From Exiguobacterium sp. Helios (GTDB lineage Bacteria > Bacillota > Bacilli > Exiguobacteriales > Exiguobacteriaceae): a DNA stretch of 64,000 nucleotides. The stretch spans positions 1,575,501 through 1,639,500 of the forward strand of contig NZ_CP053557.1 in NCBI RefSeq assembly GCF_014524545.1, written 5' to 3'. A program made the translations under genes and the position numbers. The notes below the pieces were generated by a model, which saw only the letters and a program-made list of their open reading frames with translations, did no database searches and had not been told where the DNA came from. Shown piece by piece: positions 7,087-16,697 of the stretch (the stretch's first letter is position 1; each line of letters begins with the position of its first letter).

Positions 7087-8928
7087 TTATAATTGATCGT
7101 AGTCTGATGGAGGATTGTTCAATTCACGACGAGTATTCGAACGATTAATGTTTGGACCGAGAGGATCATTCGGATCGATTGGATAATCGTCTTGTTGTGC
7201 TAAATCATTTTCAGGAAGTGCCCCTTTTGGTGTACCGTGTGTCGGGTTCACGTTCGTAGAAGATGATGGTTTAGAAGCTTTTGGTGCTTGATCTGGTGTG
7301 ACGTCATCTGCTGCTTTTGACGCGGCACCTTTTGCTGCTTCTTTTAAGCTTGGCTTCGTCGAAGCAGACGAGGTGTGGTTTGACGGCAGGTTCGATGTGT
7401 CGATATCTGCATTCTCTGCTTTTTTCTGGAGACGGTCGAGATAACGTGATGCATTATCACGGCCACCTAAGCCAAACGCGAGTCCGAAAGCAAGAGCAAC
7501 AGCACCGAGGATCAAGATGAACGCTGAGTTAACGATTGTAGCGGCAACACCAAGTTGATCAAGTGCCATGAAGACAGCAAGAGCAAGGATGGCATATTTC
7601 GCGACGCTTGAAAGAACTTTTAAATCCGAGTTAGCAAACAGGCTGTCCATCGTGCGTTTCACCAAGTTGCTGATGATGATACCGATGGCCAAGATGATGA
7701 TCGCTGTCAAGACGCTTGGAAGGAAAGCAAGAACCGCGCGACCGAGATCAACCATGAAGTTGAGACCGATCAGATTGAATGCTTCAACGACGAACAAGAC
7801 GACGATGACGATTTCAACGAGTGATCCAACGATGGATGATGGGGATGTCGAGGCATTGTTTGCATCCCAGTTACCGATTTTCAAGTGGCGTGTTAAGTTA
7901 TTGAAACCGAGGCGTGACAAGAGGTCTGCGACGAATTTCTTAACGAAACGACCGACATAAAGACCGACAAGGATCAAGACGACACCGATAATGATGTTCG
8001 GAATCATACCAAGAACATCATTTAACATGTTGATGGCTGGTCCTGTAATCCCTTTGATGTTGAGCTGGTCAAGTGCCGAAATCGTGATCGGGATTAAGAT
8101 CAGGATGAAGACGACTGTACCTAAGATGGAAGAAAGTGATTTTGTATCTTTTTGTTCGTTTGTACCGATGTTGAAGCGTGAAGCAAATTTGTCTGTACCG
8201 ACTGCATGCAGGAAGTTCGTGACGATATCGCGAACGATTTTCGCAACGAGGAATCCGACGAAGAAGATCGCTGCTGCAGCAATCAGACGTGGGATGAAAG
8301 CAAGGAACGACGAGAGTAATTGGCTGAACGGCTCAGAAACACTTTCAATGTTGAGCGCACCCAGTACACCCGGTAGGAACAATAACAAGACAAGATAGAA
8401 GACGATTTCGCCTGCAATCTTCGGATAGTTCGAAAGATCCGTTTGACCTTGAAGCATTTTGTTCGAACGGACTTTTTCGTTCGACATCAATTTCGTTCCG
8501 CCTTTGACGATAACCATGCGCAGTACGACCGCGATGACGTAAGCAAGAAGAAGAATCAATGCTGCTTTCAGGATGTTCGGGATCGCTGCGAGCAATGTGC
8601 TCATCGTATCCGCAAGCGGTCCTGCGATGATGTTCAAGTTCAAGATGTTAAAGACGAGGATGAGAACGAAAACCATCAAGACCCAGAAAATGACTGTCCC
8701 GATAATTTTTTCAGGCGTCCACTTTTTCTTTTGTGGTGGTGTACCTTCTTTTTGTGGTGACAATTTGTTGACGACACCCGATTTTTCCAATGCCTTTTGA
8801 ATACCGTTTGCGATCAGTTTCGCAATCAGCCATCCAATCAAGAAGACGATAAGTGCTCCTAAAATGTTTCCGAGAGTTCCTAGAATCCCGTTGACGTCAA
8901 ATGACGTCGTGTTCCAAAAGTTGTTCAT
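7087..8928 (-). CDS. MscS-like conserved TM-helix repeat protein
   Basis: 613 residues. At least five copies of the conserved TM-helix unit are visible (LPNILGAL-type starts, e.g. LGNILGALIVFLIGW, IPNILKAALILLLAY, IPRLIAAAAIFFVGF, IPNIIIGVVLILVGL, LPSVLTAIIILAIGI), each with a P or G at the helix start and a basic end. This is the family annotated as mechanosensitive ion channel with TM_helix repeats; I do not see the soluble MscS beta domain. The last 80 residues are rich in S, T, P, N and D and look disordered. Starts ATG 8931 and 8928 are possible; 8928 lies seven bases from GGAGG. Probably an osmotic-stress or envelope protein. Confidence 0.8.
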   Translation of the reverse strand: MNNFWNTTSFDVNGILGTLGNILGALIVFLIGWLIAKLIANGIQKALEKSGVVNKLSPQKEGTPPQKKKWTPEKIIGTVIFWVLMVFVLILVFNILNLNIIAGPLADTMSTLLAAIPNILKAALILLLAYVIAVVLRMVIVKGGTKLMSNEKVRSNKMLQGQTDLSNYPKIAGEIVFYLVLLLFLPGVLGALNIESVSEPFSQLLSSFLAFIPRLIAAAAIFFVGFLVAKIVRDIVTNFLHAVGTDKFASRFNIGTNEQKDTKSLSSILGTVVFILILIPITISALDQLNIKGITGPAINMLNDVLGMIPNIIIGVVLILVGLYVGRFVKKFVADLLSRLGFNNLTRHLKIGNWDANNASTSPSSIVGSLVEIVIVVLFVVEAFNLIGLNFMVDLGRAVLAFLPSVLTAIIILAIGIIISNLVKRTMDSLFANSDLKVLSSVAKYAILALAVFMALDQLGVAATIVNSAFILILGAVALAFGLAFGLGGRDNASRYLDRLQKKAENADIDTSNLPSNHTSSASTKPSLKEAAKGAASKAADDVTPDQAPKASKPSSSTNVNPTHGTPKGALPENDLAQQDDYPIDPNDPLGPNINRSNTRRELNNPPSDYDQL

Positions 8929-8931
8929 CAT

Positions 8932-9332
8932 TGCACCTCCATATAAGTTTAAGGTATCCAATACATACATGTTTATTTATTCCCTGTTTTAATCAAAAAT
9001 AGTATAAATATTTATATTTAAGTTCTACTATTTTTTCAATTGATATGATTAAGTAAAAAACGTTCTCTTTAGATTTTTTACTTCATCGATCTCTTAAGGA
9101 ATAAATATTTTTCTAAAGACTTTACGGATCATATATATTTTAAACTTTATAAATCTTAGATTGGTATATTGGAAGGACTTATAATTTTTTTAACCAAAGG
9201 TATGATTATCGCCATACAAAAAGGCTCCCTAATAGGAAAACAGATTTTTTATTTCATCTGTCTACAAATTTGGAAGCACATCATGATAAATGATTTTTTT
9301 ATTTTTCAGTCAGTCAGTATAGTTTATACAGT
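8932..9332. other. AT-rich gap upstream of the MscS-like gene
   Basis: About 400 bases. It must hold the promoter and leader of the - strand MscS-like gene near 8940-9060. A + strand open frame crosses its right part into the next gene, but it has no RBS and is antisense to a better-supported membrane gene. Nothing else seen. Confidence 0.5.
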
Positions 9333-9632
9333 TCAAGCCCATAAAGAACCAATTAAATCAACTGCTCCTGTTATGAATACAAAGGCTAAATTGATTATGA
9401 GAGTGATTAGAACTCCAATAGTTGCTTTTTTATCATTAAATGAACTGGTTTTTATGATTAGCATGATTGAACAAATACAAGTAATGAAACTAAACGCTAG
9501 ACAAAAATGTATAGGTTTTGTTGAAGAAAGAGAGAAAATAAATTTAAAAAAATCATAATTGAAAAAAGAATTGTAAATAAATAAAAATAATAAAAAAGTA
9601 ATAATATATAACAAGTATCTTATGTTTTTCAT
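9333..9632 (-). CDS. Small membrane protein, 99 residues
   Basis: 99 residues with three hydrophobic helices (about 5-25, 40-62, 72-95) separated by short Lys/Ser loops. The start ATG 9632 is preceded by AAAAAGGAG. The mRNA just upstream can fold: bases 9641-9666 form an inverted repeat (TTTTTGGA / TCCAAAAA) that would pair with the RBS region, which could modulate translation. No family recognised. AT-rich like the neighbourhood. Confidence 0.6.
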   Translation of the reverse strand: MKNIRYLLYIITFLLFLFIYNSFFNYDFFKFIFSLSSTKPIHFCLAFSFITCICSIMLIIKTSSFNDKKATIGVLITLIINLAFVFITGAVDLIGSLWA

Positions 9633-9916
9633 AAATTCTCCTTTTTGGAAAGATATCCAAAAAAGTACTGAAAAGGATATAGATGCATGTGTCAGATACA
9701 TCATCATATGTTGCTCTTCTACTACAATAATAATTAGAAAGGCGACTTCATAGTGCGTACCTCTATATTCCTATTTATTGCTCTATAAAACATGGAGCGC
9801 TTTAGAAATTTAGAAAAATTGATTTGAAATAGTTCAATAACCGTATTTTGTACAGTCTATTCGAGATATTCGATACGTCCATGGAAACGAAAGAGTTTCA
9901 GTAGAATGGGGTGCGC

Positions 9917-11812
9917 TTATAGTGGCATATGTTGAAGTTCACTGTAAAAAACATAGCTTCCTGTTTTGGTTTGTTTCGCATGATACATCGCGAGATCCGC
10001 GTGCTTCATCATTTCTAGCATAGTCAAAGCATCATTCGGGTGACAAGAAATTCCGATACTAGGTGGACAAGTGATGATATGATGATCGATTTGATAGGGT
10101 TCCTGTAATGCCGTCAACAATCGGTCTGCTAAATGAAGCAACTGTTCATACGTGGCAACATCTCTCAACAAAAGCGTGAACTCGTCGCCTCCCTGTCGCG
10201 CCATCATGTCGAAAAGATCTTCGAATGTTTTTAATCGTGTAGCAACGCCTTTGAGTAATTGATCTCCGACATCGTGTCCGAGTGTATCGTTGACATGTTT
10301 AAACTGATTTAAATCCATAAAAAACAAAGAAACGTTTGAGTCATTTTTCGAGGGGCGGTGTTTAATAAGTCCAGACAGACGCTCCTCGAAAGCAGGACGA
10401 TTGAAAAGTCCCGTAAGTGCATCGTGGTAAGCGAGGTAATGAATCTCTTGTTCAATTCGTCTCGCTTCGGTTACATCCTTACCGATGCCAAAAATTCCGA
10501 CCAATTCGTTTCGGACGATGATCGGGACGTTCGTGATGTTCACATGTAGTGCGGAGCCAGCCACGTTTTGGACGACCGTCTCATAACTACGGGGCATGCC
10601 ATTAAAGACTTCTTTTAATTCTTGCGATACACGCTTTCGGTGAGAGTCCTTGACGTACCGCAAACTGTTTTGGCCGATCAAATCAACCTTGGATATGCCG
10701 AGTAGATGAGTACACGCTGTATTGGCACTATCGAATTTCCCGCTGAGATCCGTGGAATAGACAGGGTCCGGATGGTATTCGAATAACGATTTATAGCGCT
10801 CCTCACTCATTTCGAGAATCTGAGCTTGATGATAATAACGCCGGACTAATTTGTGATTTTCGAAAATGATTAAAATTTGCCGGATGATGACCAATAAAAT
10901 CGAAAGACCAGAACCCATCGTCACGATATCAAAGTTTGTAGAGTGAAATCCCATGAAGACGAACAGGATCAACACGCCGCCATAAGGCGTCAGCATTTGA
11001 AACACGTTTAGTCTTTCGATTTCTTTAGGAAAATCTATATTTTTTTGGTCTAAGTTACTTTGAAGACCAGCGAAGCTTAAGAGAATCATTCCAACAATGA
11101 ACAAAGGATCAATCCAACTACCTGTAATATAAGTGTCTTGCGCGATTAAGTACAGATAGACGGAGTCGGCAATGGCTTGCAATGCCACCGCTACGATAAT
11201 GAGATACATTGAATGATTTTTGTCTTTAGTCGATAAATTGAAAAATAGAAAGGAAACAGCGACCAGCATGCCTAGGTCTCCAATCGGATAGATCAAAGAA
11301 ACGACTAAAGCCTCCATAGAAGCAACACTTGTAGTCAGGATAGGTGCAATCAAAAAGTGCCATGAGAACGTACTGGCCACGACTAGAATAATCATGACAT
11401 CAAACAAAAAAGAAATCCGTTGTTGGATAGCTGCTTCCTTTAAAATTTTATGGATCAAAGCATAGAGGAGGCAAAGAGCCTGTAAAATGTAAAAAATATC
11501 TGGTGATCCTGGAAATGACACGTCTTCGTTTAAGACACTCTCTGAAAAAAACCAAATCAATTCAGCGATTAAATAAAAAAAGGTTCCGAGTCCGATGAAG
11601 GACCAAAACTTACGGTCTTTGGAATTCGCTTGACTGACGGCTAATTTTAGATAGAAGAGCGCAATCAAGAGTCCGACGATCGAAAAGAGACTTCCTCCTA
11701 CTATTTGTAGAGAGGCTGAATCAGGGAAGGTGAATATCCAGCCGTAATATCCTAAAACATATAGGAGAATGATCAGGATAAAAATCTTAGGTCGTTTAGA
11801 CATGCTATTCAT
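9917..11812 (-). CDS. Membrane PAS-GGDEF diguanylate cyclase
   Basis: 631 residues. Residues 1-320 contain about eight to nine membrane helices; 335-445 form a PAS domain (YKSLFEYHPDPVYSTD to GIGKDVTEARR); 455-625 form a GGDEF domain with intact RQGGDEFTLLL at 541-545. The allosteric I-site RxxD five residues upstream is not conserved (DLFD instead), so product inhibition may be weak. The predicted reaction is 2 GTP to cyclic-di-GMP at the inner face of the membrane. The upstream gene on the same strand is a GGDEF-EAL protein with a related membrane domain, so the two may form an opposing pair. AAAAGGAG precedes the start closely. Confidence 0.9.
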   Translation of the reverse strand: MNSMSKRPKIFILIILLYVLGYYGWIFTFPDSASLQIVGGSLFSIVGLLIALFYLKLAVSQANSKDRKFWSFIGLGTFFYLIAELIWFFSESVLNEDVSFPGSPDIFYILQALCLLYALIHKILKEAAIQQRISFLFDVMIILVVASTFSWHFLIAPILTTSVASMEALVVSLIYPIGDLGMLVAVSFLFFNLSTKDKNHSMYLIIVAVALQAIADSVYLYLIAQDTYITGSWIDPLFIVGMILLSFAGLQSNLDQKNIDFPKEIERLNVFQMLTPYGGVLILFVFMGFHSTNFDIVTMGSGLSILLVIIRQILIIFENHKLVRRYYHQAQILEMSEERYKSLFEYHPDPVYSTDLSGKFDSANTACTHLLGISKVDLIGQNSLRYVKDSHRKRVSQELKEVFNGMPRSYETVVQNVAGSALHVNITNVPIIVRNELVGIFGIGKDVTEARRIEQEIHYLAYHDALTGLFNRPAFEERLSGLIKHRPSKNDSNVSLFFMDLNQFKHVNDTLGHDVGDQLLKGVATRLKTFEDLFDMMARQGGDEFTLLLRDVATYEQLLHLADRLLTALQEPYQIDHHIITCPPSIGISCHPNDALTMLEMMKHADLAMYHAKQTKTGSYVFYSELQHMPL

Positions 11813-11961
11813 ATACTCCTTTTAATCATATTTTCTAAGTATACAATGAGTTCTTCTTTCATAAAATATGGTTTATAAAACAGGTCTATGATTTTATAAA
11901 GTGAACTCTAGGTATTCCTGTCATATAACTGAATTCATCATACGATTAACAAATCATGAAA

Positions 11962-12000
11962 TGCATGATAGAGACAGTCAAGCATCGTCTCCATCATGCA
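11962..12000 (-). terminator. Stem-loop after the GGDEF-EAL gene
   Basis: Arms 11962-11975 and 11987-12000 pair with one mismatch (13 of 14). The position, directly after the stop of the - strand gene ending at 12009, fits a terminator, which would separate it from the cyclase gene downstream. Confidence 0.6.
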
Positions 12001-12008
12001 CTTCAATT

Positions 12009-14273
12009 TCAATAGGACATTTCTTTAGGAATAGGATGATTTTGTAGTAGATGAATGAACGAGTCAAAATCGATGGGCCGAGAAAATAGATAGCCTTGGC
12101 CAATCATACATCCATAGGATTCCAGCTGCGATTTTTGCTCAATCGTTTCGATTCCTTCCGCTACGACGGTTAAATTGAGATTTAATCCAAGATCGATAAT
12201 CGTTTTCACCATGGGGGAAGACGTATTTTGAGTCAAGCGGTCGATGAATGACTTATCAATTTTCAACGTATCAATGGGTAATTGTTCTAATACATTCAAA
12301 GAGGAATATCCCGTCCCAAAATCATCGATGGATGTCTTGATGTTTAAAGACCTCAGTTGTTGCAAGATGGAGACACTTTCCTGAATGTTTTGAACGATAC
12401 TCTCTGTAATCTCCAGTTCAAGCCATTGAGGATCTAACTGTGTTTCTTGAATGATCTGATGGATCATTTTGCAGAAGTACGGATTTTGGAATTGAAGTGC
12501 CGATACGTTCACAGACAGGAGTAACGGATCAAATCCAATCAGTTGGAGTTGCTTACTTTGATAGGCCGCAGTTCGAATCACCCATTCGCCGATTTCGTTA
12601 ATCAAACCAGATTCTTCAGCGATTGGAATAAATTCTATAGGCGATATCCATCCATGTTTTGGATGATACCAACGGAGTAGAGCTTCCATTCCGACAATCC
12701 GTCCCGACTTCAAATCAATTTTAGATTGATAGTAGACAGTCAATTGATTTTGGCTGATGGCATGACGTAAATGAGATTCCATTTCGAGTTTACGCACAAC
12801 GTTTGATTTTAGTTCGGAATCATAAAATACGAAAGAATGATTTCCATGTTGTTTCGCTTGAGATAGAGCTTCCGCTGTTTGTAACTGCACTTCCTCAATG
12901 GTTTGACTTTGATCAGGGAATGTCGTGATGCCACCGTGCGCGATGATATTTAATTCAAAGTCCTTTAATTTAAATGAATCTTCTAAAGACATCAGGATAT
13001 GTTCCTTTACTTTTCCAATAGCTGATTTCGAACTATTCTTGAGAACAAGTAAAAACTCATCTTCACTGAAACGATAGATCGTAACCTTCATCGTATCTAA
13101 CTCTTTCAGTCGTGAAGAAACTTCCTGAATGAGTTGTTCGCCGACCTGATGACCAAAGGCGTCGTTGAATATCTTTATCCGGTCAATTTGTAACAATATG
13201 AAAGAAAGAGATCGTTCTTTATTGTTGAACAAGGATGCTGTTTCTTGTTTAAACGCAGAACGATTACCTAGTCCTGTCAATACATCTATATAAGCAGTCT
13301 TTTTTAATTCAAGTAACAACGTATTATTTTTAAGGACAGTAAAAGCTTGTCTGACTATGACGAGAAGAAAAATGATGATCCAACCGGCACTCAATGCATT
13401 TAAATTCCATTCGTAACTCTGCATCATCAAGATAGAGAGAATAAGGATGCTCGTGTAAGGAAAGATAAATTCTTTTTTTAAGTAAGGTCCTGTCGCAGGA
13501 GGAACATCTCTCTCATTCTGTTCATCTTTGTAAAAAAGAGCAGTGAATCCAATGAAGAGCAATGCGATTGTCCAAATGAAATCCACAATCCCGCCGGTTT
13601 TATAACCGCTCTCCATATTCATCTGTGCAAAAAGAACATCGCCTAGAACTTGAAGGGATAATCCAGTAACAAGAAAGAGGAGTGAATGGTTTTTTTTATT
13701 GAATTGAATCAGATAAAAAAGTGTGATGACAAAAAATAAAATGCCTAAATCGGCAAGTTGAAAAAGAAATGTGAAGGCTATATTCCATATCGAATGTTGC
13801 TCGATCCGATAAAGCGGATAAAGTAGATAGTAATAACTGATTGAGCTGGCTGTAATCATATAGATCATGGTATTAAAAAGGTAGGTGGCGTTCGATACTC
13901 CAAGCGAGCTTTTTTTTAGTCTGTTTAAAAGTGCTGCAAAATAAAAGAGATAGGACCCTGTCCATGCAAGATAGGATGTAGTAGGGAAACTCATCGTCTG
14001 TTCGAAATAAAGTAAAATGATCCATATGAAGGTACCTGTAGCGGACATGCTAGTTGCTAGGCTCAAAAAAAGCCAAAATTGCTTGAGTGATGGATGAGAG
14101 CGATAGTAAGCTCTTGCAATCCAAAAAGTGCTTAATAGACCAACTAGAAACTGAATAATATTTAGTAAAACCAATTCATTCCATTGAGATGCTTCAAAAA
14201 AGTTGTTACCATACCAAAATAACAAACCAATTCCAGTGGTTAAAAGAAAAGGATAACTTTTATTTTTGGGCAA
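12009..14273 (-). CDS. Membrane GGDEF-EAL cyclic-di-GMP phosphodiesterase
   Basis: 754 residues. About 330 N-terminal residues carry eight or nine membrane helices related in pattern to those of the neighbouring cyclase. The GGDEF domain is degenerate (SEDEF near residue 410 in place of GGDEF), so cyclase activity is unlikely. The EAL domain keeps the catalytic set: EALLRW, NVSALQF, LEITES, DDFGTGYSS, LKIDKSF, AEGIE and GQGYLFSRP, so hydrolysis of cyclic-di-GMP to pGpG is expected, perhaps regulated by GTP on the degenerate GGDEF. The start is TTG at 14273 with AGGAGAGGA upstream. Confidence 0.9.
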   Translation of the reverse strand: MPKNKSYPFLLTTGIGLLFWYGNNFFEASQWNELVLLNIIQFLVGLLSTFWIARAYYRSHPSLKQFWLFLSLATSMSATGTFIWIILLYFEQTMSFPTTSYLAWTGSYLFYFAALLNRLKKSSLGVSNATYLFNTMIYMITASSISYYYLLYPLYRIEQHSIWNIAFTFLFQLADLGILFFVITLFYLIQFNKKNHSLLFLVTGLSLQVLGDVLFAQMNMESGYKTGGIVDFIWTIALLFIGFTALFYKDEQNERDVPPATGPYLKKEFIFPYTSILILSILMMQSYEWNLNALSAGWIIIFLLVIVRQAFTVLKNNTLLLELKKTAYIDVLTGLGNRSAFKQETASLFNNKERSLSFILLQIDRIKIFNDAFGHQVGEQLIQEVSSRLKELDTMKVTIYRFSEDEFLLVLKNSSKSAIGKVKEHILMSLEDSFKLKDFELNIIAHGGITTFPDQSQTIEEVQLQTAEALSQAKQHGNHSFVFYDSELKSNVVRKLEMESHLRHAISQNQLTVYYQSKIDLKSGRIVGMEALLRWYHPKHGWISPIEFIPIAEESGLINEIGEWVIRTAAYQSKQLQLIGFDPLLLSVNVSALQFQNPYFCKMIHQIIQETQLDPQWLELEITESIVQNIQESVSILQQLRSLNIKTSIDDFGTGYSSLNVLEQLPIDTLKIDKSFIDRLTQNTSSPMVKTIIDLGLNLNLTVVAEGIETIEQKSQLESYGCMIGQGYLFSRPIDFDSFIHLLQNHPIPKEMSY

Positions 14274-14449
14274 AATAGTTCCTCTCCTTTTAAAAATAAG
14301 TAAAGTATGTCTTAAAGTAATATCGGATATTTTAGATTGATTTTTAATAGAAAAATGATTTTTATAAAATATTGTTGATAATCTAAATTTCTATGTAGAT
14401 AAAGGTGAACAAGATAGACGAACTGTTCTAGGGTAGATTTGAAAGAAAA

Positions 14450-14481
14450 AAAGTCCACATCTGAGGAATGATGTGGACTTC
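14450..14481 (-). terminator. Stem-loop after the decayed toxin-antitoxin locus
   Basis: Arms 14451-14461 and 14470-14480 form a perfect 11-bp stem around an 8-base loop, with A-runs and T-runs outside. It lies just past the end of the RelE-like remnant on the - strand. Confidence 0.7.
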
Positions 14482-14538
14482 TTTCTATAGTAACTATGCT
14501 GTTTGCTAGGTTAATTATTTAATTATTCTTCACAACAA

Positions 14539-14786
14539 TCATTTATAAACATCACGACGATGCCCGATATCGAGAATCAAGATGACGAATTTTGTAAGCG
14601 ATCAAACGATAGTCCGATGCGATACCGCCATTCACCCGAACGATTCGAAACAAGTCCCTTTCCATGACAACGCGAATCATCCGTCCTGACCATATTCTTC
14701 TTGATCCAGGACATGATGATCCGCGGATCTATCTTGTTAAGAGACTTTTGAGCTCCGCGCTCAAACTATACCGTGTATACTGTCAT
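14539..14786 (-). pseudogene. RelE/ParE-type toxin, decayed
   Basis: From ATG 14786 the - strand reads MTVYTV, a TAG stop at codon 7 (14766-14768), then FERGAQKSLNKIDPRI, SWIKKNMV, HGKGL and SNRSGEWRYRIG in one frame, which is a classic RelE/YafQ-type toxin layout. The continuation DYRLIAY is in a second frame and VILILDIGHRRDVYK in a third, ending at TGA 14539-14541. So at least one nonsense codon and two frameshifts have destroyed it. Its start overlaps the antitoxin stop (ATGA), the usual coupling of relBE pairs. It has certainly lost activity as read here. Confidence 0.85.
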
Positions 14787-15007
14787 TCTAAAACAAGTTC
14801 CTTCATCATATCGTCAAATGAGATTGCTTTTGATTTTTTGCGGTGTGCTGCCATGGAATCATGATAGAGTTGTAAATCGATCTCATCTTCAATACGATCG
14901 AGGACGGCATCGCGAACAAGTGTAGAAATCGTGATGTTTTTCGCTTTCGCATATTCTTTGATCAATTGTGCATCCTGATCATCGAGTCAGACAGAAATTG
15001 TACTCAT
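14783..15007 (-). pseudogene. RelB/DinJ-type antitoxin with in-frame stop
   Basis: The natural start is ATG 15007, with AAAGGAGATG upstream. It reads MSTISV, then TGA (14987-14989) at codon 7, then LDDQDAQLIKEYAKAK in the same frame to the end at 14783. The missing residue is almost surely Arg (CGA to TGA), since MSTISVRLDD is the common ribbon-helix-helix opening of such antitoxins. A downstream TTG at 14965 could restart a 60-residue product without the DNA-binding ribbon. Because the toxin is also broken, this is a dead locus rather than an unbalanced one. Confidence 0.85.
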
Positions 15008-15080
15008 ACTTATCATCTCCTTTGCAATACATTGTAATACGTATTTAGATGTATAGACACAAGATCTATTCGTTCTTCCT

Positions 15081-15518
15081 TCAATCTACTTTGATTAAGA
15101 AAGCAAACTGACCGTCACCATTCTCCGACCATCCTGCTTGAAGTTCATAGGCATATGTGCCGGCTTTTTTCGGTGTTACGAGTTGATTATTTTTTAACGT
15201 AACCGGGTTACCGGTCTCCTTATTAAATCGAAGGATTTTGATTGTATCAGGTTCCGGATCGAAGGAAATCTGGATTTTCTCGTTCGGCATGACGGTGACC
15301 GGTTTACTTTTTTCAGTCATGTGTAAACCGTCTACATAGATTTTGTCTACGCATTGGCCGCTAAACAGGCCACTCCAGCAAAATGTCCCTTGGACCGTCG
15401 GAATACTTTTTCCCTGTATCTCGACACGGGGATCGGGTGGTTCATCACGGAAGGGTTTGAAATGAACAAAAAAAGCAATGATGATAATCACGGAGCCGAT
15501 TAATAAAAATTTCCGCAT
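15081..15518 (-). CDS. Membrane-anchored hypothetical protein
   Basis: 145 residues. The N-terminus MRKFLLIGSVIIIIAFFVHF is an uncleaved signal anchor; the rest is extracytoplasmic, with two Cys (CWSGLF, GQCVDK) that may pair, and a C-terminal beta-rich part ending GQFAFLIKVD. Start ATG 15518 is preceded by AAAGGAGGA; an upstream in-frame ATG lacks an RBS. It follows a DUF2268 lipoprotein gene on the same strand after 50 bp, so both are likely co-transcribed surface proteins. Function unknown. Confidence 0.7.
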   Translation of the reverse strand: MRKFLLIGSVIIIIAFFVHFKPFRDEPPDPRVEIQGKSIPTVQGTFCWSGLFSGQCVDKIYVDGLHMTEKSKPVTVMPNEKIQISFDPEPDTIKILRFNKETGNPVTLKNNQLVTPKKAGTYAYELQAGWSENGDGQFAFLIKVD

Positions 15519-15568
15519 CTGAAACTGTCCTCCTTTGAAAGTGGCATTCTTCTGTGTCACAAATCTTT

Positions 15569-16540
15569 TCATTCAATGAGCTTTTGATACTTATATCCTT
15601 CCAAAACAGCGTGATTCTCTTCATACGTCCATTTTTTGATGGAAAGATCAGGATTGGCTTTCGAATGATGGCTTAAGATATCACGTCCCAGAGAATATCT
15701 GCTCCAAATCGGGATATCTTTTTGTTCGTTCCCGATGGCAACATCCTGATAATCGGCTTCACCATTCCCAATCAGACGCGCCACATGTTTTTTTGTTGTA
15801 TCATTCATCGGTATATTCCAAGGAGGCGAGACGTCCGTGACGATCTGATCGGCAAAGGCATCTGCTTTTCCTTCGAAGATGACCGAATCAAGAGATGTGT
15901 CAATTCTGCTTAACTCGGGGGTATCATTTAAAACCAGGTGATGATATTCATGCGCGATTGTATAGGCCAAAACTTCTTTATCGAAGTTTGGATTTAGTTG
16001 AATGATAATCGAGTCTTGAAAAGCTGCTCCTGACACTCCGGCCAAAGGATCCGTCATTGACCAAAATTCCGGGTTGGACGGTGCGATGAAAATCGTAGCT
16101 TTCTTTTTAGGCAGCGCTTCATAGGAAGCGATATAGTTTTTTGTAATGATATCTTTGATTTCGTCATGCTGTTTCATCAATTCATTCGTTTGGTTCAGTA
16201 GATCCTGCTCGTAAGCTGTCGCCTTCAACATGAAGAAAGTCTCTAGGGTGGTCGGATCAAAGTTTTCCTTCTCTCCAATCTTATCTATGTAACGAAGGAC
16301 GTATTCTGCGTAATTTTTTGTATCCGTTTCTGAAGTATCTGCTTTAAGCGATGCTTTCAAATAAGTTTGATAGGGCGCATAAAGTGGGACGATGTTTAAT
16401 TCACCACCCTCGCCGATTTTCACAGTTTCTAGTTTAAATTCTTTACTTTCGGAGTGCGTCACTGTTTTTTCTGTTTCGTCTGTACAGGCTGCTAACAGCA
16501 GGAACGGGATGCAGAGTAAAGGAGCAATTGCTTTTTTCAA
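15569..16540 (-). CDS. DUF2268-type lipoprotein, putative zinc protease
   Basis: 323 residues. The N-terminus has a lipoprotein signal with lipobox LLAAC at 16-20, so it is anchored to the outer face of the membrane. HEYHH near residue 200 is a zincin HExxH motif, and EGKADAFAD about 30 residues later supplies the downstream Glu expected for DUF2268 metallopeptidases. Start is TTG 16540 with GGAGG nine bases upstream. The next gene downstream encodes a second surface protein. Substrate unknown. Confidence 0.8.
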   Translation of the reverse strand: MKKAIAPLLCIPFLLLAACTDETEKTVTHSESKEFKLETVKIGEGGELNIVPLYAPYQTYLKASLKADTSETDTKNYAEYVLRYIDKIGEKENFDPTTLETFFMLKATAYEQDLLNQTNELMKQHDEIKDIITKNYIASYEALPKKKATIFIAPSNPEFWSMTDPLAGVSGAAFQDSIIIQLNPNFDKEVLAYTIAHEYHHLVLNDTPELSRIDTSLDSVIFEGKADAFADQIVTDVSPPWNIPMNDTTKKHVARLIGNGEADYQDVAIGNEQKDIPIWSRYSLGRDILSHHSKANPDLSIKKWTYEENHAVLEGYKYQKLIE

Positions 16541-16697
16541 CAGAAATGACCTCCATTTCGAATTCGTTAGGCTGATGAACGTTCTCGTTGATTGATGAGC
16601 AGGAAGTTCAGAACTTCATATGTAAAATTATACCATGAAAATTAAAGGGTTTAATGCCTGAATTATTCATATGATTATTAAGTTAGGAGATACTGAC

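Noticed and set aside
7317-8800. Several + strand ORFs of 67-135 codons opposite the MscS-like gene
   Set aside because: They are antisense to a long gene with clear repeats, lack RBSs and are very rich in Arg, Lys, Met and Thr as expected for shadow frames.
9169-9558. + strand ORF of 129 codons
   Set aside because: No RBS; overlaps the - strand membrane gene at 9333-9632, which has an RBS and proper helices.
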